DNA from: Calvatia gigantea | Lineage: Eukaryota > Basidiomycota > Agaricomycetes > Agaricales > Lycoperdaceae | DNA: 51,214 nt | Assembly: GCA_025093985.1 (NCBI GenBank) | Contig: JACAAK010000050.1 | Coordinates: 1 to 51,214 of the forward strand | Direction: 5' to 3' | Shown here: positions 26,330 to 38,101 of the stretch, one piece after another | Position numbering within the stretch: the stretch's first letter is position 1 | Layout of the letters: each line of letters opens with the position of its first letter | Translations under genes and position numbers: made by a program | The notes under the pieces: model-generated | What the model was told of the DNA's origin: nothing | The model's database searches: none | What the model saw: only the letters and a program-made list of their open reading frames with translations

Positions 26330-28135
26330 CAAGGTATTGACCAACGCACAATCTTCCAAGTATCTCAGCAAATGGCCTTGATATTCAACCCATTACATTA
26401 CCTCCGCCCAAAACCAAACGCCATGATCCGACTGTCGTCGTTCAATTTGCCTCCTTCATCAAAATACCTCTCCGGAAGGAACGAAGTAGGGTCCTTATAC
26501 TTGGTCTCGTCGTGCGTCATCGCCCTTAACCCCGCCATTAGCACTCACCCAAGCACGGGAAGGCAGGTTCATTTACCAGATGTTTGGATGAATGATCGTT
26601 CCTACAAATCACGATTAGAAGCCAAATGATATTGATTTGAAGGGTACCTACCCTTCGGTATGTAGTACCCCTTGTACAGGTCTTCCTCCTCGGCCGCATG
26701 TGGCACCGTCATGGGTAAGGGTGGGAGCCACCTAAACATCTCCCGATAGATGGCCTCAACATACGGCAGCGACTCCCGGTCTATGAATGTAGGCAGCCTA
26801 TCCGAGCCAACAACACGATCAATCTCCTCTTGCGCTTTACGTTGCTTTTCCGGGTGGAGGGACATCGCGAAAAAGAATATCTCCAGTGCGGAAAGGACCT
26901 AACAACGAAAAAATGAGCGAAGGTTACATTTCGTGCAAACACAAGAACTTACAGTATCCGTTCCAGCTAGTGATTTAGTGCGTCAGGCACTTTGTTGATT
27001 TCAACTAAAAAGTGACTTACCAGAGAACGCAGTTCCCGCTATACCTTTTGCGGATTCCTCTCCTATCATATCAGTCTCCAGGAACGTCCTAACCATCGAC
27101 TCCTTCGTGCTTCCTTCGCTCTGCCAAGAGCAGAGGAATGAACGCTACAGTCAATAGCGCCCTTAGAACAATTTTAGTGCTTACCATGCATTTCCGGTAT
27201 GCTCAAATGGGGTGTCCAACATTTCTTTCGTATACTCTCTACATTCATCGACAACCTGGTGGAATCCCGTGCCAGGGAACCAGCGTGGTAAGTACCGCAG
27301 CACAGGAAACACATTGAGGGCGGCAACGGAAGGATTGTCTCCATTTTCGATGAGCCTTCGTATCGCGCGTTCAACAACCTGTATCACGCGATCGTTTTTT
27401 GGCCGTGCTTCATATCCATACATTATTTGTAAAATAATCGAAGCGCTCAGTCTAAGAACCCCAATTTCAGTCAATGCAGTTCGTAACATTAAGAACCAGG
27501 GTGGAATAGGCGAACTTACGTCCGGAAATGGGTAGCAAAATCCTCCGGATCGACCAAAAGCTGCCGCAGCATCGCATGTATCTTGGTAGACTGGCTGGTT
27601 GGAACGGGGGGAGGATTCTGTTCCAATTCCGCTGGAAGGGGGTTTGACGCTTTGGGGCTCCATCGCTCGTTAAGAGGCATCAAGCCCTGGCGTCCATCGT
27701 CTTAGAGGGGCTTTCCCGGTAGTCAACAAGGGTCCCAAGTACGGGGCCGTAAGTGAATCTCTTAATGAGAGGGTTCGGGAACGATCGCTGTATATCACAG
27801 CTCGTTATTTAAAAACTCCAAAAAAAAACAAGGGAACTCAAAATCATGAACCTTTTTCCTGGAACGGTGAATCCCAAAGTTTCCTACGGAAGCACCGCGT
27901 GGTTAGATTTTGGAAAATAAACTGTAACAGAACTGGGCTGCGCTGGGAAAAACTTTCCCAGGGTTTTTCAACGCCGAGGGTTTAACAGTCGAGGTCAGGC
28001 CGTTCCAATAAAGAGGCGAGCCCTTTGCCCGGAGAAATGTGCCCTTTAACAACTTCCTTCGCTGAACGAAAAAGGAGTAGGTTTATGGGGTAACAAGAGA
28101 GTGATGGGTTTCGACCCTAAATTAAAACCCCTAGT
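26324..28135 (-). pseudogene. cytochrome P450, broken copy
   Basis: Copy of the P450 at 36003-38101. It starts inside the haem-loop exon (RLCVGQYLA is present), so the last exon is missing. A one-base loss at 27194 (TTCCGGTATG against TTCCGGGTATG) breaks the frame at EHTRKCM. From about 27592 upstream, many indels disrupt exons 1-3 and the start codon. Motifs AGTDT, REMFR and FLPERY are still readable. Confidence 0.9.
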
Positions 28136-29541
28136 TTCAGAATGGGTGAAGAGTGGTGGAGGAGATAGGAAAGGTAAAGGGAGGGGCGTCACTCAAATAT
28201 CAAAATCACACAATTGAAACGGGAACATTTGGGGTCCGTTTCAACTGGTTTAATATAGGGTCGAAATGGACTGAATGAGTTGAAAGGCAGCGAGCTCCTT
28301 TCATGGGTGCCGGACTTCCTCCGGTTTTAGCTCCATCTGGACGGTGTGCGGGATGGGGTATGACGTCCGACCCGGAGAAAGGCGTATGAACACGGGCGCA
28401 GTGCGAATGCCATAGACTGCGGTTTGGGGTGGGACTTACCCCCAAAAAGTGACGGGTTTGGGCAGTTAGGGCCCCAAAACGCCAACAGACGGGCTGGGGA
28501 CCCCTCAGTGAATCACATCGAGAGTGGAAACAAGGGGACCAGAAGGAATGCCTCAATTGAAATCAACCCGGAAGGGGGAAAGTCAGAAAAGTTGACAACT
28601 TGCGGCCACCTCCAACAACTAATAGCTTTATCCTTGGTTGGAATTACGCCCGGGGATACATAAATTGAAGAGGAGTGTCCCCTGTTATTCTTTGGCCCCT
28701 ACCTCGGGACAGAACTGCACTCTTTGCGATCAGTTCGATCAATAACCCATTTCACTAGAGCGACTGCTTTAGTCATCAAAACCGGCTGTTTGTACGACCA
28801 TGAACCAACCGCACCGACGACTCCCAGCCGAACCGTGAAATTATTCTCGGAACCCCTTGTTCCGAGACGAAAAATAGGGCCGAAAGCACACGCTCCTACA
28901 TGCGCACTCGTGTGAAACCTTAACCAAGTTGCAAAACGTTAACATCTTCAACGTTTCTCTTCACAACCAAAACACGGTCCAAACAACCCCACAAGACCAA
29001 TTGGGCCCGGTTGGGCTTTTTAAGTCTCACTTTCATTTAACCGAAATTTGCCAAAATTTTAACAGTGACACCGGTTTCCGCCCCTGCCCTGGAGCTGTAG
29101 AATCAAGAATACCGGACGACCTGGGTCTGCCAGGCCAGGCAATTTTTTCAACATTACAGTCCAAGCTCTTATAACTAGAGCTCTCTGTCACATTCCCAGC
29201 CATCAGTTACGCAGATTTTAGAAAAAGGTATATAATTATGTAACAAAATTATTGACTAATGTTTAAACAACTACGAAAAGTTCAGATACCCATTTTTGAG
29301 TAAAAAAAAGCAGCTCATCCAAGGATTGAGAAAAGTGGCCTGCAGAGCGGACCTCTCGAGAATAAGTCTTGAAATGTACACGAGCTGTGTCCAAGTAAGA
29401 AGGCAACGTGAAGAAAATCGGCGCCATTTATGCTTGGCAAATCATGAAGACTGGGGAACGAACAAACGGGGTCATCATCCGGTTCATTTGTAGAGCAAAC
29501 TTTGGGGCATTGTGAAAGATTTCGGTGTTGTTTGGGTAGAG
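28136..29541. other. noisy copy of non-coding repeat sequence
   Basis: Degraded match to 38102-39606. No gene seen in either copy. Confidence 0.6.
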
Positions 29542-29546
29542 GGTAC

Positions 29547-30190
29547 GCAATGATCGAGTTTAGAGGGAGTGCGAGGCCGAGGATGCCGGTAAAGTCGGGT
29601 GTAAGAGGTTCATCTGTGACGCTTGTTGCGGCGGCTAACGAAGGGCAAGGTGCCAGAGTCAGGGGAAAGGATCAATAAAAGTCAAAGGTGGGAGGCCATA
29701 CCTAGCGCCTGGTTTTCGATGCTGTATCCTCCAACAGTGACGCTGTCCCATACAATGGGCCCCAAAACTTTGCCGGAGAGGTAGGAAATGTTAAATTGGG
29801 AGTCTGTTGGCGTTGCTGAGGATGGATCATAACTGTTGCCTCCTGTCTGGCTGCAACTGGCTGAAGAACATGAAGAAGAAGCGACCCACTGCGGACCAAG
29901 GTCAGCCCAACCGCTGCGATTGAAATAAAGGTTGGAACATACAAGGTCGGAAGAGCCGGTATCAACTTGAAGAGAGAACTGCTTGGCGTTGCGGCCGATG
30001 GTGACGGGAACGGTGTAGGCACTGAACAACGAGGGATCAACAGAAGTTCCGGGATGAAAAGGGGGGAAAGATGAACCTACACATCATACACGCCACTGCC
30101 TACGACAGTGAGGGGGATGACGACACCAGCGGTTGTACCGCCATCGTCGCCGCGGGGAAGAGCCTTGGCTTTGCCCTTCCAGTAGGGCAT
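29547..30190 (-). pseudogene. aspartic protease N-terminal fragment
   Basis: Copy of the first two exons and start of exon 3 of the protease (30190-30081, 30021-29702, 29634-29547), with VDTGSSDLV intact. It ends at the repeat boundary. At its very end it carries the AAA that keeps the frame and that the copy at 19634 lacks. Confidence 0.92.
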
Positions 30191-30475
30191 GGTGAAAGGA
30201 GGGTTCCTGGGCGCTTATGTTTGATGGTCGCCATTATCCAAATAGGCAAAACATAAACATAACGATCAACAATGTCTTTCAGACACTGCCTTGCCAAACA
30301 AATGCCACCTCGACGACAACAGTTGCCAGCCGCTCCAAGACCCACACATTGTAAGCGAGATTTTGCCTGTTGTATGTTGTTGACTGCCGTTGCTGAGCAG
30401 AAGTAGTCCTTGCGCTGCCTCTGGTGGGTAGAATGACGTAGATTTGTCGGAAAACAAATTTCTCATGCAATATAG

Positions 30476-31192
30476 CACAATCACTCAACTTTGCGCACCA
30501 AGGTTGCGTCGTTCCAGAGGTCTCTCTTTGATGGAGATGGCAAGACACTTGTCCGCGGTCTAGATAAGAGTATAGTCATTGATCCACGGCGTTTACATCT
30601 CACACTAGGTGTGATGGCGTTAGACGACGAGACTAAAACCATCTCTGACGCGCTAAAGCTGCTCGAATCAATCCGACCAGAAATACGTGGTCTCCTTGAA
30701 GACCATAGAACAGTCAAAGTGAAACTCGGAACACTGGATGTGCTCAAGATAGAGAAGCGCAACGACGAAGAAATCAGCGCGCATGTGCTATACCTTGGTG
30801 TCAACGAGGCTGATGAAGACTCTGAACGACTCAAACGCGTGTGCAGTAAGACGCGTTAACAGCTAAATTGGAGTCTTTCTGACAGACGTAGACAAGGTGC
30901 ATCAGACGTTTAAAACAGCAGGGTACATAACAGAAACCCGGCCTCTCAAGGTATGTGAGCTCAGGGAAGTAAATACAGTTGCTGACGGGAGAAATAGCTT
31001 CATTGCACCATCCTGAACACGAGTCACCGCCGCCCCCGAAGTCGAGAGGCATTCTCGTGGAGTGACATACAAAAAATCACGGCTGTACAGAATTTCGGCA
31101 CGTACGACGTGGGTCGCATTGAATTGTGGAAAATGGGCAGCCACACAGAAAATAACGAATACGAAAGCTGTGGCGGAGTCGATCTCGGCTAG
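30476..31192 (+). CDS. 2H-phosphoesterase (AKAP7/ASCC1-like), copy 2
   Basis: Same exons as 20547-21263 (30476-30845, 30886-30950, 30998-31192) and the same two HxT motifs (HLTL, HCTI). The coding parts I compared are identical. One extra T lies upstream, near 30443, in the part where the first exon could not be joined. Confidence 0.8.
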
Positions 31193-31337
31193 TTTAGTTT
31201 TTTGATTCTACGATTGTAACCTGAGGAGAAAGCTGTGCATGCAGTGCACGTTCGCACGCACAGACGCTTATGTAATGTTGCAGTTATATGGTGGTGTGAT
31301 GTGGACTGCATGAACTCTGCCTGCACCCATACTAATC

Positions 31338-32144
31338 ATGTCCGAAATCAGAAGAAAGCTCGTCATCGTCGGCGACGGTGCCTGCGGAAAGGTAGACCTT
31401 TTACCTCATCGTTCTATACAGCGAGCTTATCCACAACCATAGACCTGTCTCTTGATCGTCTTTTCCAAGGGCACGTTCCCTGAGGTCAGCTTCAGCCGCC
31501 CAACTACACCCCTTTTTTTCCATGAACTCACCTTTGCTCGCAGGTCTATGTCCCTACCGTGTTCGAAAACTACGTCGCCGACGTTGAGGTTGACGGCAAA
31601 CACGTCGAGCTCGCTCTATGGGATACTGCTGGCCAAGAAGACTATGACCGGCTCCGCCCCCTCAGTTACCCTGACTCACATGTCATCCTCATCTGCTTCG
31701 CCGTAGATTCTCCTGACTCGCTCGATAACGTCCAGGAGAAGGTGTGTTTGCCCAAAAATCCCATTTCATGTTGTTTTCTCACTCCGCTGTAGTGGATCTC
31801 CGAGGTGATGCACTTCTGTGCCGGCCTGCCCATTATTCTCGTTGGATGCAAGAAAGACCTTCGACGTGATCCACGTGTAATCGAGGAGCTGAGGAAAACC
31901 AGTCAGCGCCCTGTAACGCCCGAAGAGGTGCGTGTCTTTTACCCATGATCCGACCCTGGCGCACGTTCTTATCTTTGTTCCCCAGGGTATGGCCGTCGCG
32001 CAGAAGATTGGTGCGAAGCACTACCTCGAATGCTCAGCCAAGACTGGAGAGGGTGTGCGTGAGGTGTTCCAGTATGCCACTCGTGCAGCCCTCCTCAGCA
32101 GAGGCGGCAAGAGCAAGAAGCACAACCACTGCAGGATCCTCTAG
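31338..32144 (+). CDS. Rho1-type small GTPase
   Basis: Controls cell-wall glucan synthesis, actin and protein kinase C signalling in fungi. Exons: 31338-31391, 31443-31484, 31544-31741, 31793-31927, 31986-32144; 195 residues. P-loop GDGACGK, switch [11 protein letters not shown], switch [19 protein letters not shown], then LVGCKKDL and [10 protein letters not shown]. The C-terminus is a basic run and CRIL, a geranylgeranylation box (CaaL). The sequence is that of a normal, active Rho. The 5' half (to 31640) is shared with the cut copy at 21409. Four introns of 51-59 nt. Confidence 0.97.
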
Positions 32145-32433
32145 GTTTTTTTTTAGACATCCAACCCAAGGCTAGCCTTCTCTTTCGGTCAATATTACAG
32201 CATGCCTGCTCGCCCCTCCCTCCCCCCATCGCATTCCTTGCACGTCTGGAATACATCACGTTTACTGCTAATTCTGCGGTGATCCTTGTGCGAGGGATAC
32301 TTGCGTCTGTTTTTTCCTGTTTCTACCTACAATCCTGTTGTCCCTTACGCCTGATATCAATATCATACCCATGACGACCAATGCCAGAAAGGTTATAAAT
32401 ATGAAGCACCCCTACTGACACATACACATTTGG

Positions 32434-32917
32434 CTACATTACCGTCGGATCGTGTAGGACTGCCAATAGATACCGCTCGTCTATCTCACATGAGAAAAAA
32501 AATTAAAAGGTCATGATGGAAAGCAGAGTAACTCACCAGGTGAAATCATGATCTCGTGTCGTTTAGTTCGAATCCTCATAAATCGAACCTCATCCTAGCG
32601 AGCATAAAATCAGCACCACTACCTCGGAATTCACGAGTGTCCCAGCTTACAGCTTCGGTAGACTCATCGATACCAGCACCGACACCACCACCGCTCACCT
32701 CCTCAAGCCCAGCCTGCACACTCTCCACAATCCGGGCGATCACACCTGCATACCTCCTCCCCTTCTCTCCCTCGAACACAACACCCGAATGGCGGATAAT
32801 GCTCGCGCTATGCAGTCCCCCACGCGCGATCAGCAGATACCCAAGGACAGACCGGTGGGACGTGAGCGTGCTCAGTGTCTGTTCAAGTTCCTGTGGTACA
32901 GGGACGGTTCCTTGCAT
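32434..32917 (-). CDS. roadblock/LC7 dynein light chain, 3'-complete copy
   Basis: A small subunit of cytoplasmic dynein that bridges intermediate chains. Exons read from MQGTVPVPQELEQTL: 32917-32651, 32594-32537, 32480-32434; 123 residues. Typical features: HRSVLGYLLIARGGLHSASI, FMRIRTKRHEIMISP and the end DERYLLAVLHDPTVM. The Met at 32917 may be internal, because in the other copy the frame stays open further upstream (..TSQGPTASSAM). In this copy the upstream part is replaced at 32937 by another repeat. It converges on Rho1, with 289 bp between the stops and no other gene there. Confidence 0.88.
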
Positions 32918-32937
32918 GGCCGACGACGCGGTTGGTC
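32532..32937 (+). repeat. 406-bp direct repeat (block F), copy 1
   Basis: Matches 35336-35741 with a few differences. Left flank natural (end of the roadblock gene); right flank not. The two copies bracket the 2.4-kb block at 32936-35335. Confidence 0.96.
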
Positions 32938-33591
32938 ATACCAATATTTCGTCGCTAACTATCCATGATTTTGACTGGCGAAAACATAGCAATTCTGTTA
33001 ACCTACGAAATTTTTTGGATTGGATTGGGTCAAACCTGGAAGAACGCGACTTGAAGGTATATGACTGTGATAGTTATTACAGCAATAAAATGAAACCTTG
33101 ACGTCTTGGTCGCAACTTGTGTGAATTTAGTATCCCGTATCTGGACCCGTTTGAGATTGAGCAACCAGATCAACATTTCACCCAATCCGCGAAAAGCACC
33201 TCGCTCAAGCGATACGCTTTTCGAAGGAAATTGGACATCATTACTACCTTGCCTCTTCAAACATGTTCGCTTTGCCCCTCAGCTCGAGACTCTCGAAATC
33301 GGCGTTGACCTCCACAGCAGGGATCGCTCCCCGCTCCTTCCGAGACTCAAGTTGCTGGATCAACACATTGGCTCACACCCCTCGCTCAAAAAGATCACTG
33401 TGTATTACGATTGGTGTCCGTGGAAAGGATATCCTTATGGGCGACCCTTGATAGGGGTCGAGAACTTGAAGGAGGTAGAGAGTCACATTAAGAAGTACCT
33501 ATCTCAGTGCGAGGAGAGACACGCGATAGAATTCGGGCAAGGCCGGTGGCGTAACTATACTCCAGTCTTTGTTCCTCTTCGTATTGAATGA
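32936..33591 (+). pseudogene. F-box/LRR-like remnant
   Basis: First piece: TNISSLTIHDFDWRKHS, NLRNFLDWIGSNLEERDL, then a stop. Second piece from about 33230: LLPCLFKHVRFAPQLETLEI, LLPRLKLLDQHIGSHPSL and ENLKEVESHIKKYLSQCEE, ending in PVFVPLRIE at 33591. These look like the C-terminal repeats of a basidiomycete F-box/LRR protein. I could not join the pieces in one frame, and the 5' end is missing here. Confidence 0.4.
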
Positions 33592-34732
33592 TGTACTCAG
33601 GTGAATGGCAATAACGTTTACAGTGTCATGTTTCCTCCACTGCTTACATGCCAATGTTGCAGCTCTGAGGGCTCCAGGAATCGCGTGAAATGGCCCTTCC
33701 AATACGAGTTGAGGCAGGACCGAATGAGTTTTCATGGTCAGGGGTACTCCAAATTCGTGACAATTCACCCCGCATGCCATCGAAGGACGGATCCAAATTA
33801 CCGTAACTCGGCTTCAAAGTGTCAGAGAAGGCGTTTCCTACCTTCGGTTGCTTCGACTCCTCGGGCCTTAAGGACATGACTTGAAATAACCCTGGACGTC
33901 ATATTGAAGTGTGTGGTAAAATTGCAATTCTAATGGTCGTTTATGATAAGAATAGATAAGCCAGTTGCCACTCGCCCCTCTTCCACGTTCTAGTGATTCT
34001 CAAATCACTCCCTGGTTATCGGAATTAGGCTTTCCCCTTGTGGGTGATAATTTATCAATCAATGCCGCCCCACACCACGACGTTCGACTTCTCTTGAGAA
34101 TGCACCTATCTGGGACATATCTAAACTATGCTTCTGCCTGACTTCTTTTCTGCCAATTGAGCTGGAGATAGCTGACTTTCCACATGACCTCACGGGACGC
34201 GGCGCCCCAGGACGTTGGGAGGGGTCCAATGCTCGGGGCTCTGCGTTTCTATCGGAAGCTGGTGTATACGCGACAAGCTTTTCTGAAAGCTGATATGATT
34301 GTGACTCGTGGTTCATCCTTCCGTCGTGCACGTTGCACAGCATAGATACCTTTCCGATGCCTGCTTTGGAATCCTAATGGATTCGATATGCCGATGCCGG
34401 CGGTCGGGTGGGATAACGGATAAATGCAGCGGCTTTGTTGAGTCGACCCCATCATACCGCGGTTTGGGGGACCCAACGTTTCTGGGTATGAATTAAGCGC
34501 CCCGAGCACGACGTCGAATGTCATAATTAAGGTCCGGTTGTTTAATTGGAAGGATATGATTTTGGAATCATCGAGACCCGAGGTGAAAAACCACATGATG
34601 TCGGCGTTATGAACACTCGTACGTACGTGGGATTTGTGCTGTTGTCCCCCGTCAAGGTTCTGGCTTAAAAGGCCCAGGATTAGATAGTCAGTGAATTCAC
34701 TTCGTCGCCCCACCCTCCAGAATTTAGAAATT
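33592..34732. other. region without a confident gene
   Basis: A minus-strand start at 33877 (MSLRPEESKQPK, then a GTAGGA donor), with a possible continuation HSVLPQLVLEGPFHAIPGAL and a GTAAGC donor near 33644, could be a small gene of unknown family. The long minus frame at 34249-34743 is broken in the other copy and is probably chance. Otherwise nothing. Confidence 0.3.
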
Positions 34733-35335
34733 ATGCCGGACACAAGTGGTGTATTTTTCGACTACGTTACTGCAGCTGAAGTGCAGTATGCAATAGAACA
34801 CGAACGTAAGGGTACGTGGGGAGCAATGTATCAGTCTGTCCGTCACTGAGGACTACCTCTCAGCATTCCCGCCCGACGAAGCCGACAGTCCAGAGCAGTT
34901 CAGGTGAGGGAGCTGCTTGGGAGACCGAACAGCACGTCGATGATATTATGCATCCTCTCAGGTACCGCTTTAACCACGCTCCCCACCTCTTCTTTGGGGC
35001 CTTCGTACCAGCGTCAACTGCTTTAGGGAAGGCCAAAGGTCGAAGACTTATTGGACACATATGCTCAACTCAATCTCACCTTACATATTATACGAAGGAG
35101 TCCATGTCGGTCCACGCCCCGTTCTCGCGCTCGGTCTGCGTGCATTCCGTCTGTCTGTTGGAATCCTACCGAAGAAAGGGAATTGGTTTGAAGTTAATGC
35201 GGGAGTATTTGTCGAGGGTCCAGCAGTATTGTTCGACCGACGAGGCCATTTCAAAGGGCAAACCAGATCGGGTATTACTGGTTACTCATGATGATGTTAG
35301 GCCTTTTTATGAAAAGGCTGGTTTTACTTGTCGAG
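34733..35335 (+). pseudogene. GNAT acetyltransferase, truncated copy
   Basis: Copy of 42523-43193. It runs through the acetyl-CoA motif (YRRKGIGLKL) to FYEKAGFTCR, then meets the 406-bp repeat at 35336. The last 21 or so residues (ending in EIKAD) are replaced by AHQVKS and a stop. Confidence 0.9.
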
Positions 35336-35741
35336 CTCACCAGGTGAAATCATGATCTCGTGTCGTTTAGTTCGAATCCTCATAAATCGAACCTCATCCT
35401 AGCGAGCATAAAATCAGCACCACTACCTCGGAATTCACGAGTGTCCCAGCTTACAGCTTCGGTAGACTCATCGATACCAGCACCGACACCACCACCGCTC
35501 ACCTCCTCAAGCCCAGCCTGCACACTCTCCACAATCCGGGCGATCACACCTGCATACCTCCTCCCCTTCTCTCCCTCGAACACAACACCCGAATGACGGA
35601 TGATGCTCGCGCTATGCAGTCCCCCACGCGCGATCAGCAGATACCCAAGGACGGACCGGTGGGACGTGAGCGTGCTCAGTGTCTGTTCAAGTTCCTGTGG
35701 TACAGGGACGGTTCCTTGCATGGCCGACGACGCGGTTGGTC
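35336..35741 (+). repeat. 406-bp direct repeat (block F), copy 2
   Basis: Partner of 32532-32937. Right flank natural (5' part of the roadblock gene), left flank not. Confidence 0.96.
35341..35721 (-). pseudogene. roadblock/LC7 dynein light chain, 5'-complete copy lacking its end
   Basis: Exons 35721-35455 and 35398-35341 match the gene at 32434-32917. The last exon (DERYLLAVLHDPTVM) is absent because the repeat ends a few bases into the intron. Upstream of the Met the frame stays open to about 35830 (QALKAQPTGS..TSQGPT), with an acceptor at GAAATAG, so the natural N-terminus lies there, but its first exon is not resolved. Confidence 0.82.
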
Positions 35742-36002
35742 CCTGTGATGTGGACGCGCTTGTAGGCGTATAGGATGTCCGTGCTGAGCCTGTTGGTTGT
35801 GCTTTCAGCGCCTGCTTGAATATTGTCAGCTATTTCGAGAATATACTGAGAAAATACCGACCATTGGTCGTGGTTGTGTGTCGAGAAAGAGGTGTTCTTT
35901 GTTTGGCAGGGGTTTGTGTGATTAACAATAGATTGTCCATGACATCATTAAGTGATGTATTCAAAAAAGCACGACAGATAAGATACAGATGTAGCTGTTA
36001 TT

Positions 36003-38101
36003 CTAGTAACCTGCGGTGTATTCTGTGGCTTCTACAAGTTTACGTGCATTCTCTGAGCGAGGCGTAATTGAGCATTTGTAAGGTCTTAGGTGAATTGCAT
36101 CCGCTTTCGTATAGATCTGCTGAAATTTAATTGGATTGCCGTCTTGGTCGTATGGAAGTCCAATACTGAATGCCGCCAACATTGTGGCTAGAGACAGCCA
36201 AACCTAGAAGGAGCAAAACTAAGTGCCCACACACAGTTTAAGATATATGACGTACGGTAGAACTCGCAAGGTATTGACCAACGCACAATCTTCCAAGTAT
36301 TTCAGCAAATGGCCTTGATATTCAACCCATTACATTACCTCCGCCCAAAACCAAACGCCATGATCCGACTGTCGTCGTTCAATTTGCCTCCTTCATCAAA
36401 ATACCTCTCCGGAAGGAACGAAGTAGGGTCCTTATACTTGGTCTCGTCGTGCGTCATCGCCCTTAACCCCGCCATTAGCATTCACCCAAGCACGGGAAGG
36501 CAGGTTCACTTACCATATGTTTGGATGAATGATCGTTCCTACAAATCACGATTAGAAGCCAAATGATATTGATTTGAAGGGTACCTACCCTTCGGTATGT
36601 AGTACCCCTTGTACAGGTCTTCCTCCTCGGCCGCATGTGGCACCGTCATGGGTAAGGGTGGGAGCCACCTAAACATCTCCCGATAGATGGCCTCAACATA
36701 CGGCAGCGACTCCCGGTCTATGAATGTAGGCAGCCTATCCGAGCCAACAACACGGTCAATCTCCTCTTGCGCTTTACGTTGCTTTTCCGGGTGGAGGGAC
36801 ATCGCGAAAAAGAATATCTCCAGTGCGGAAAGGACCTAACAACGAAAAAATGAGCGAAGGTTACATTTCGTGCAAACACAAGAACTTACAGTATCCGTTC
36901 CAGCTAGTGATTTAGTGCGTCAGGCACTTTGTTAATTTCAACTAAAAAGTGACTTACCAGAGAACGCAGTTCCCGCTATACCTTTTGCGGATTCCTCTCC
37001 TATCATATCAGTCTCCAGGAACGTCCTAACCATCGACTCCTTCGTGCTTCCTTCGCTCTGCCAAGAGCAGAGGAATGAACGCTACAGTCAATAGCGCCCT
37101 TAGAACAATTTTAGTGCTTACCATGCATTTCCGGGTATGCTCAAATGGGGTGTCCAACATTTCTTTCGTATACTCTCTACATTCATCGACAACCTGGTGG
37201 AATCCCGTGCCAGGGAACCAGCGTGGTAAGTACCGCAGCACAGGAAACACATTGAGGGCGGCAACGGAAGGATTGTCTCCATTTTCGATGAGCCTTCGTA
37301 TCGCGCGTTCAACAACCTGTATCACGCGATCGTTTTTTGGCCGTGCTTCATATCCATACATTATTTGTAAAATAATCGAAGCGCTCAATCTAAGAACCCC
37401 AATTTCAGTCAATGCAGTTCGTAACATTAAGAACCAGGGTGGAATAGGCGAACTTACGTCCGGAAATGGGTAGCAAAATCCTCCGGATCGACCAAAAGCT
37501 GCCGCAGCATCGCATGTATCTTGGTAGACTGGACTGGTTGGAACTGGGTGACGGATTCTCGTTTGAGATTCTGCTGGAAGATTCGACGCTGGTGCTGCCA
37601 TCGCTCGTTATGAGGCATCAAGCCCGTGTTGAACGTCCATCCAGACCTAGAGTGCAATTTTCCCGGTAGTCAACAACTGTCCCAAGTACGACACCGTAAG
37701 TAGAACTCACATCTCAATGAGAGGGATTCGGGTACGATCGCTGTATATCCCCGCTCGTTTTTCCAATAACTCCACCGCGTCCTCAAGTGAATTCAAAATG
37801 ATGAACCTCTTGCCTGGAACTGTGAATCCCAGAAGTTTGCCTACGGAAGCACCGCGTGGTTAGTTGTTGAAAGTGCACTGTAACGAGAACTGGGCTGACT
37901 CTGGTATTTATTTTCCCAGGTTATATACATCTGCCAGGGTTCAGCAGTCAGTATATCCAGGAGGTTCCCAATAAATAGGCGAGGCTTCGGTCCGGGAGGG
38001 AATGTGCCCTTTAACAACTTCCTTCGCTGAACGAAGATGGAGTAGGTGATGGTTGGTAACAAGAGAGTGATGGCTACGACCCAGTAAGTTGACAACCCCA
38101 T
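36003..38101 (-). CDS. cytochrome P450 monooxygenase
   Basis: A membrane-bound P450 of the kind used in fungal secondary metabolism and xenobiotic oxidation (CYP64/OrdA-like layout); substrate unknown. Eleven exons: 38101-37900, 37840-37711, 37646-37458, 37389-37122, 37057-36958, 36903-36890, 36835-36589, 36538-36514, 36461-36339, 36289-36256, 36203-36003; 510 residues. N-terminal anchor (YWVVAITLLLPTITYSIFV), proline hinge FPPGPKP, I-helix AGTDT, K-helix REMFR, FLPERYF, and haem loop FGFGRRLCVGQYLA with the ligand Cys. Exons of 14, 25 and 34 nt are unusually small. All phases agree. It is the only intact copy; the one at 26324 is broken. Confidence 0.92.

Larger units (their letters stand above)
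26324..29541 (+). repeat. 3.2-kb direct repeat (block E), copy 1
   Basis: Matches 36261-39606. The first 1.27 kb (to about 27592) is almost identical. The rest is the same sequence in the same order but full of substitutions and small indels, including an A run near 27820. Neither flank is natural. Confidence 0.92.
29547..31640 (+). repeat. 2.1-kb direct repeat (block D), copy 2
   Basis: Partner of 19620-21711. The right flank is natural (Rho1 continues). The left end follows a 5-base filler (GGTAC, 29542-29546) after the P450-bearing repeat. Confidence 0.96.
32936..35335 (+). repeat. 2.4-kb direct repeat (block G), copy 1
   Basis: Matches 40717-43125 (offset 7781 to 7790). Neither flank is natural: both ends touch the 406-bp repeat. 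Confidence 0.96.

Noticed and set aside
30100..30345. Minus-strand frame of 81 codons before the protease start
   Set aside because: It is the protease first exon read in another frame plus upstream sequence; no family match.
34249..34743. Minus-strand frame of 164 codons
   Set aside because: It overlaps the start of the GNAT gene, is interrupted in the other copy (42.0-42.5 kb) and has no recognisable motif.
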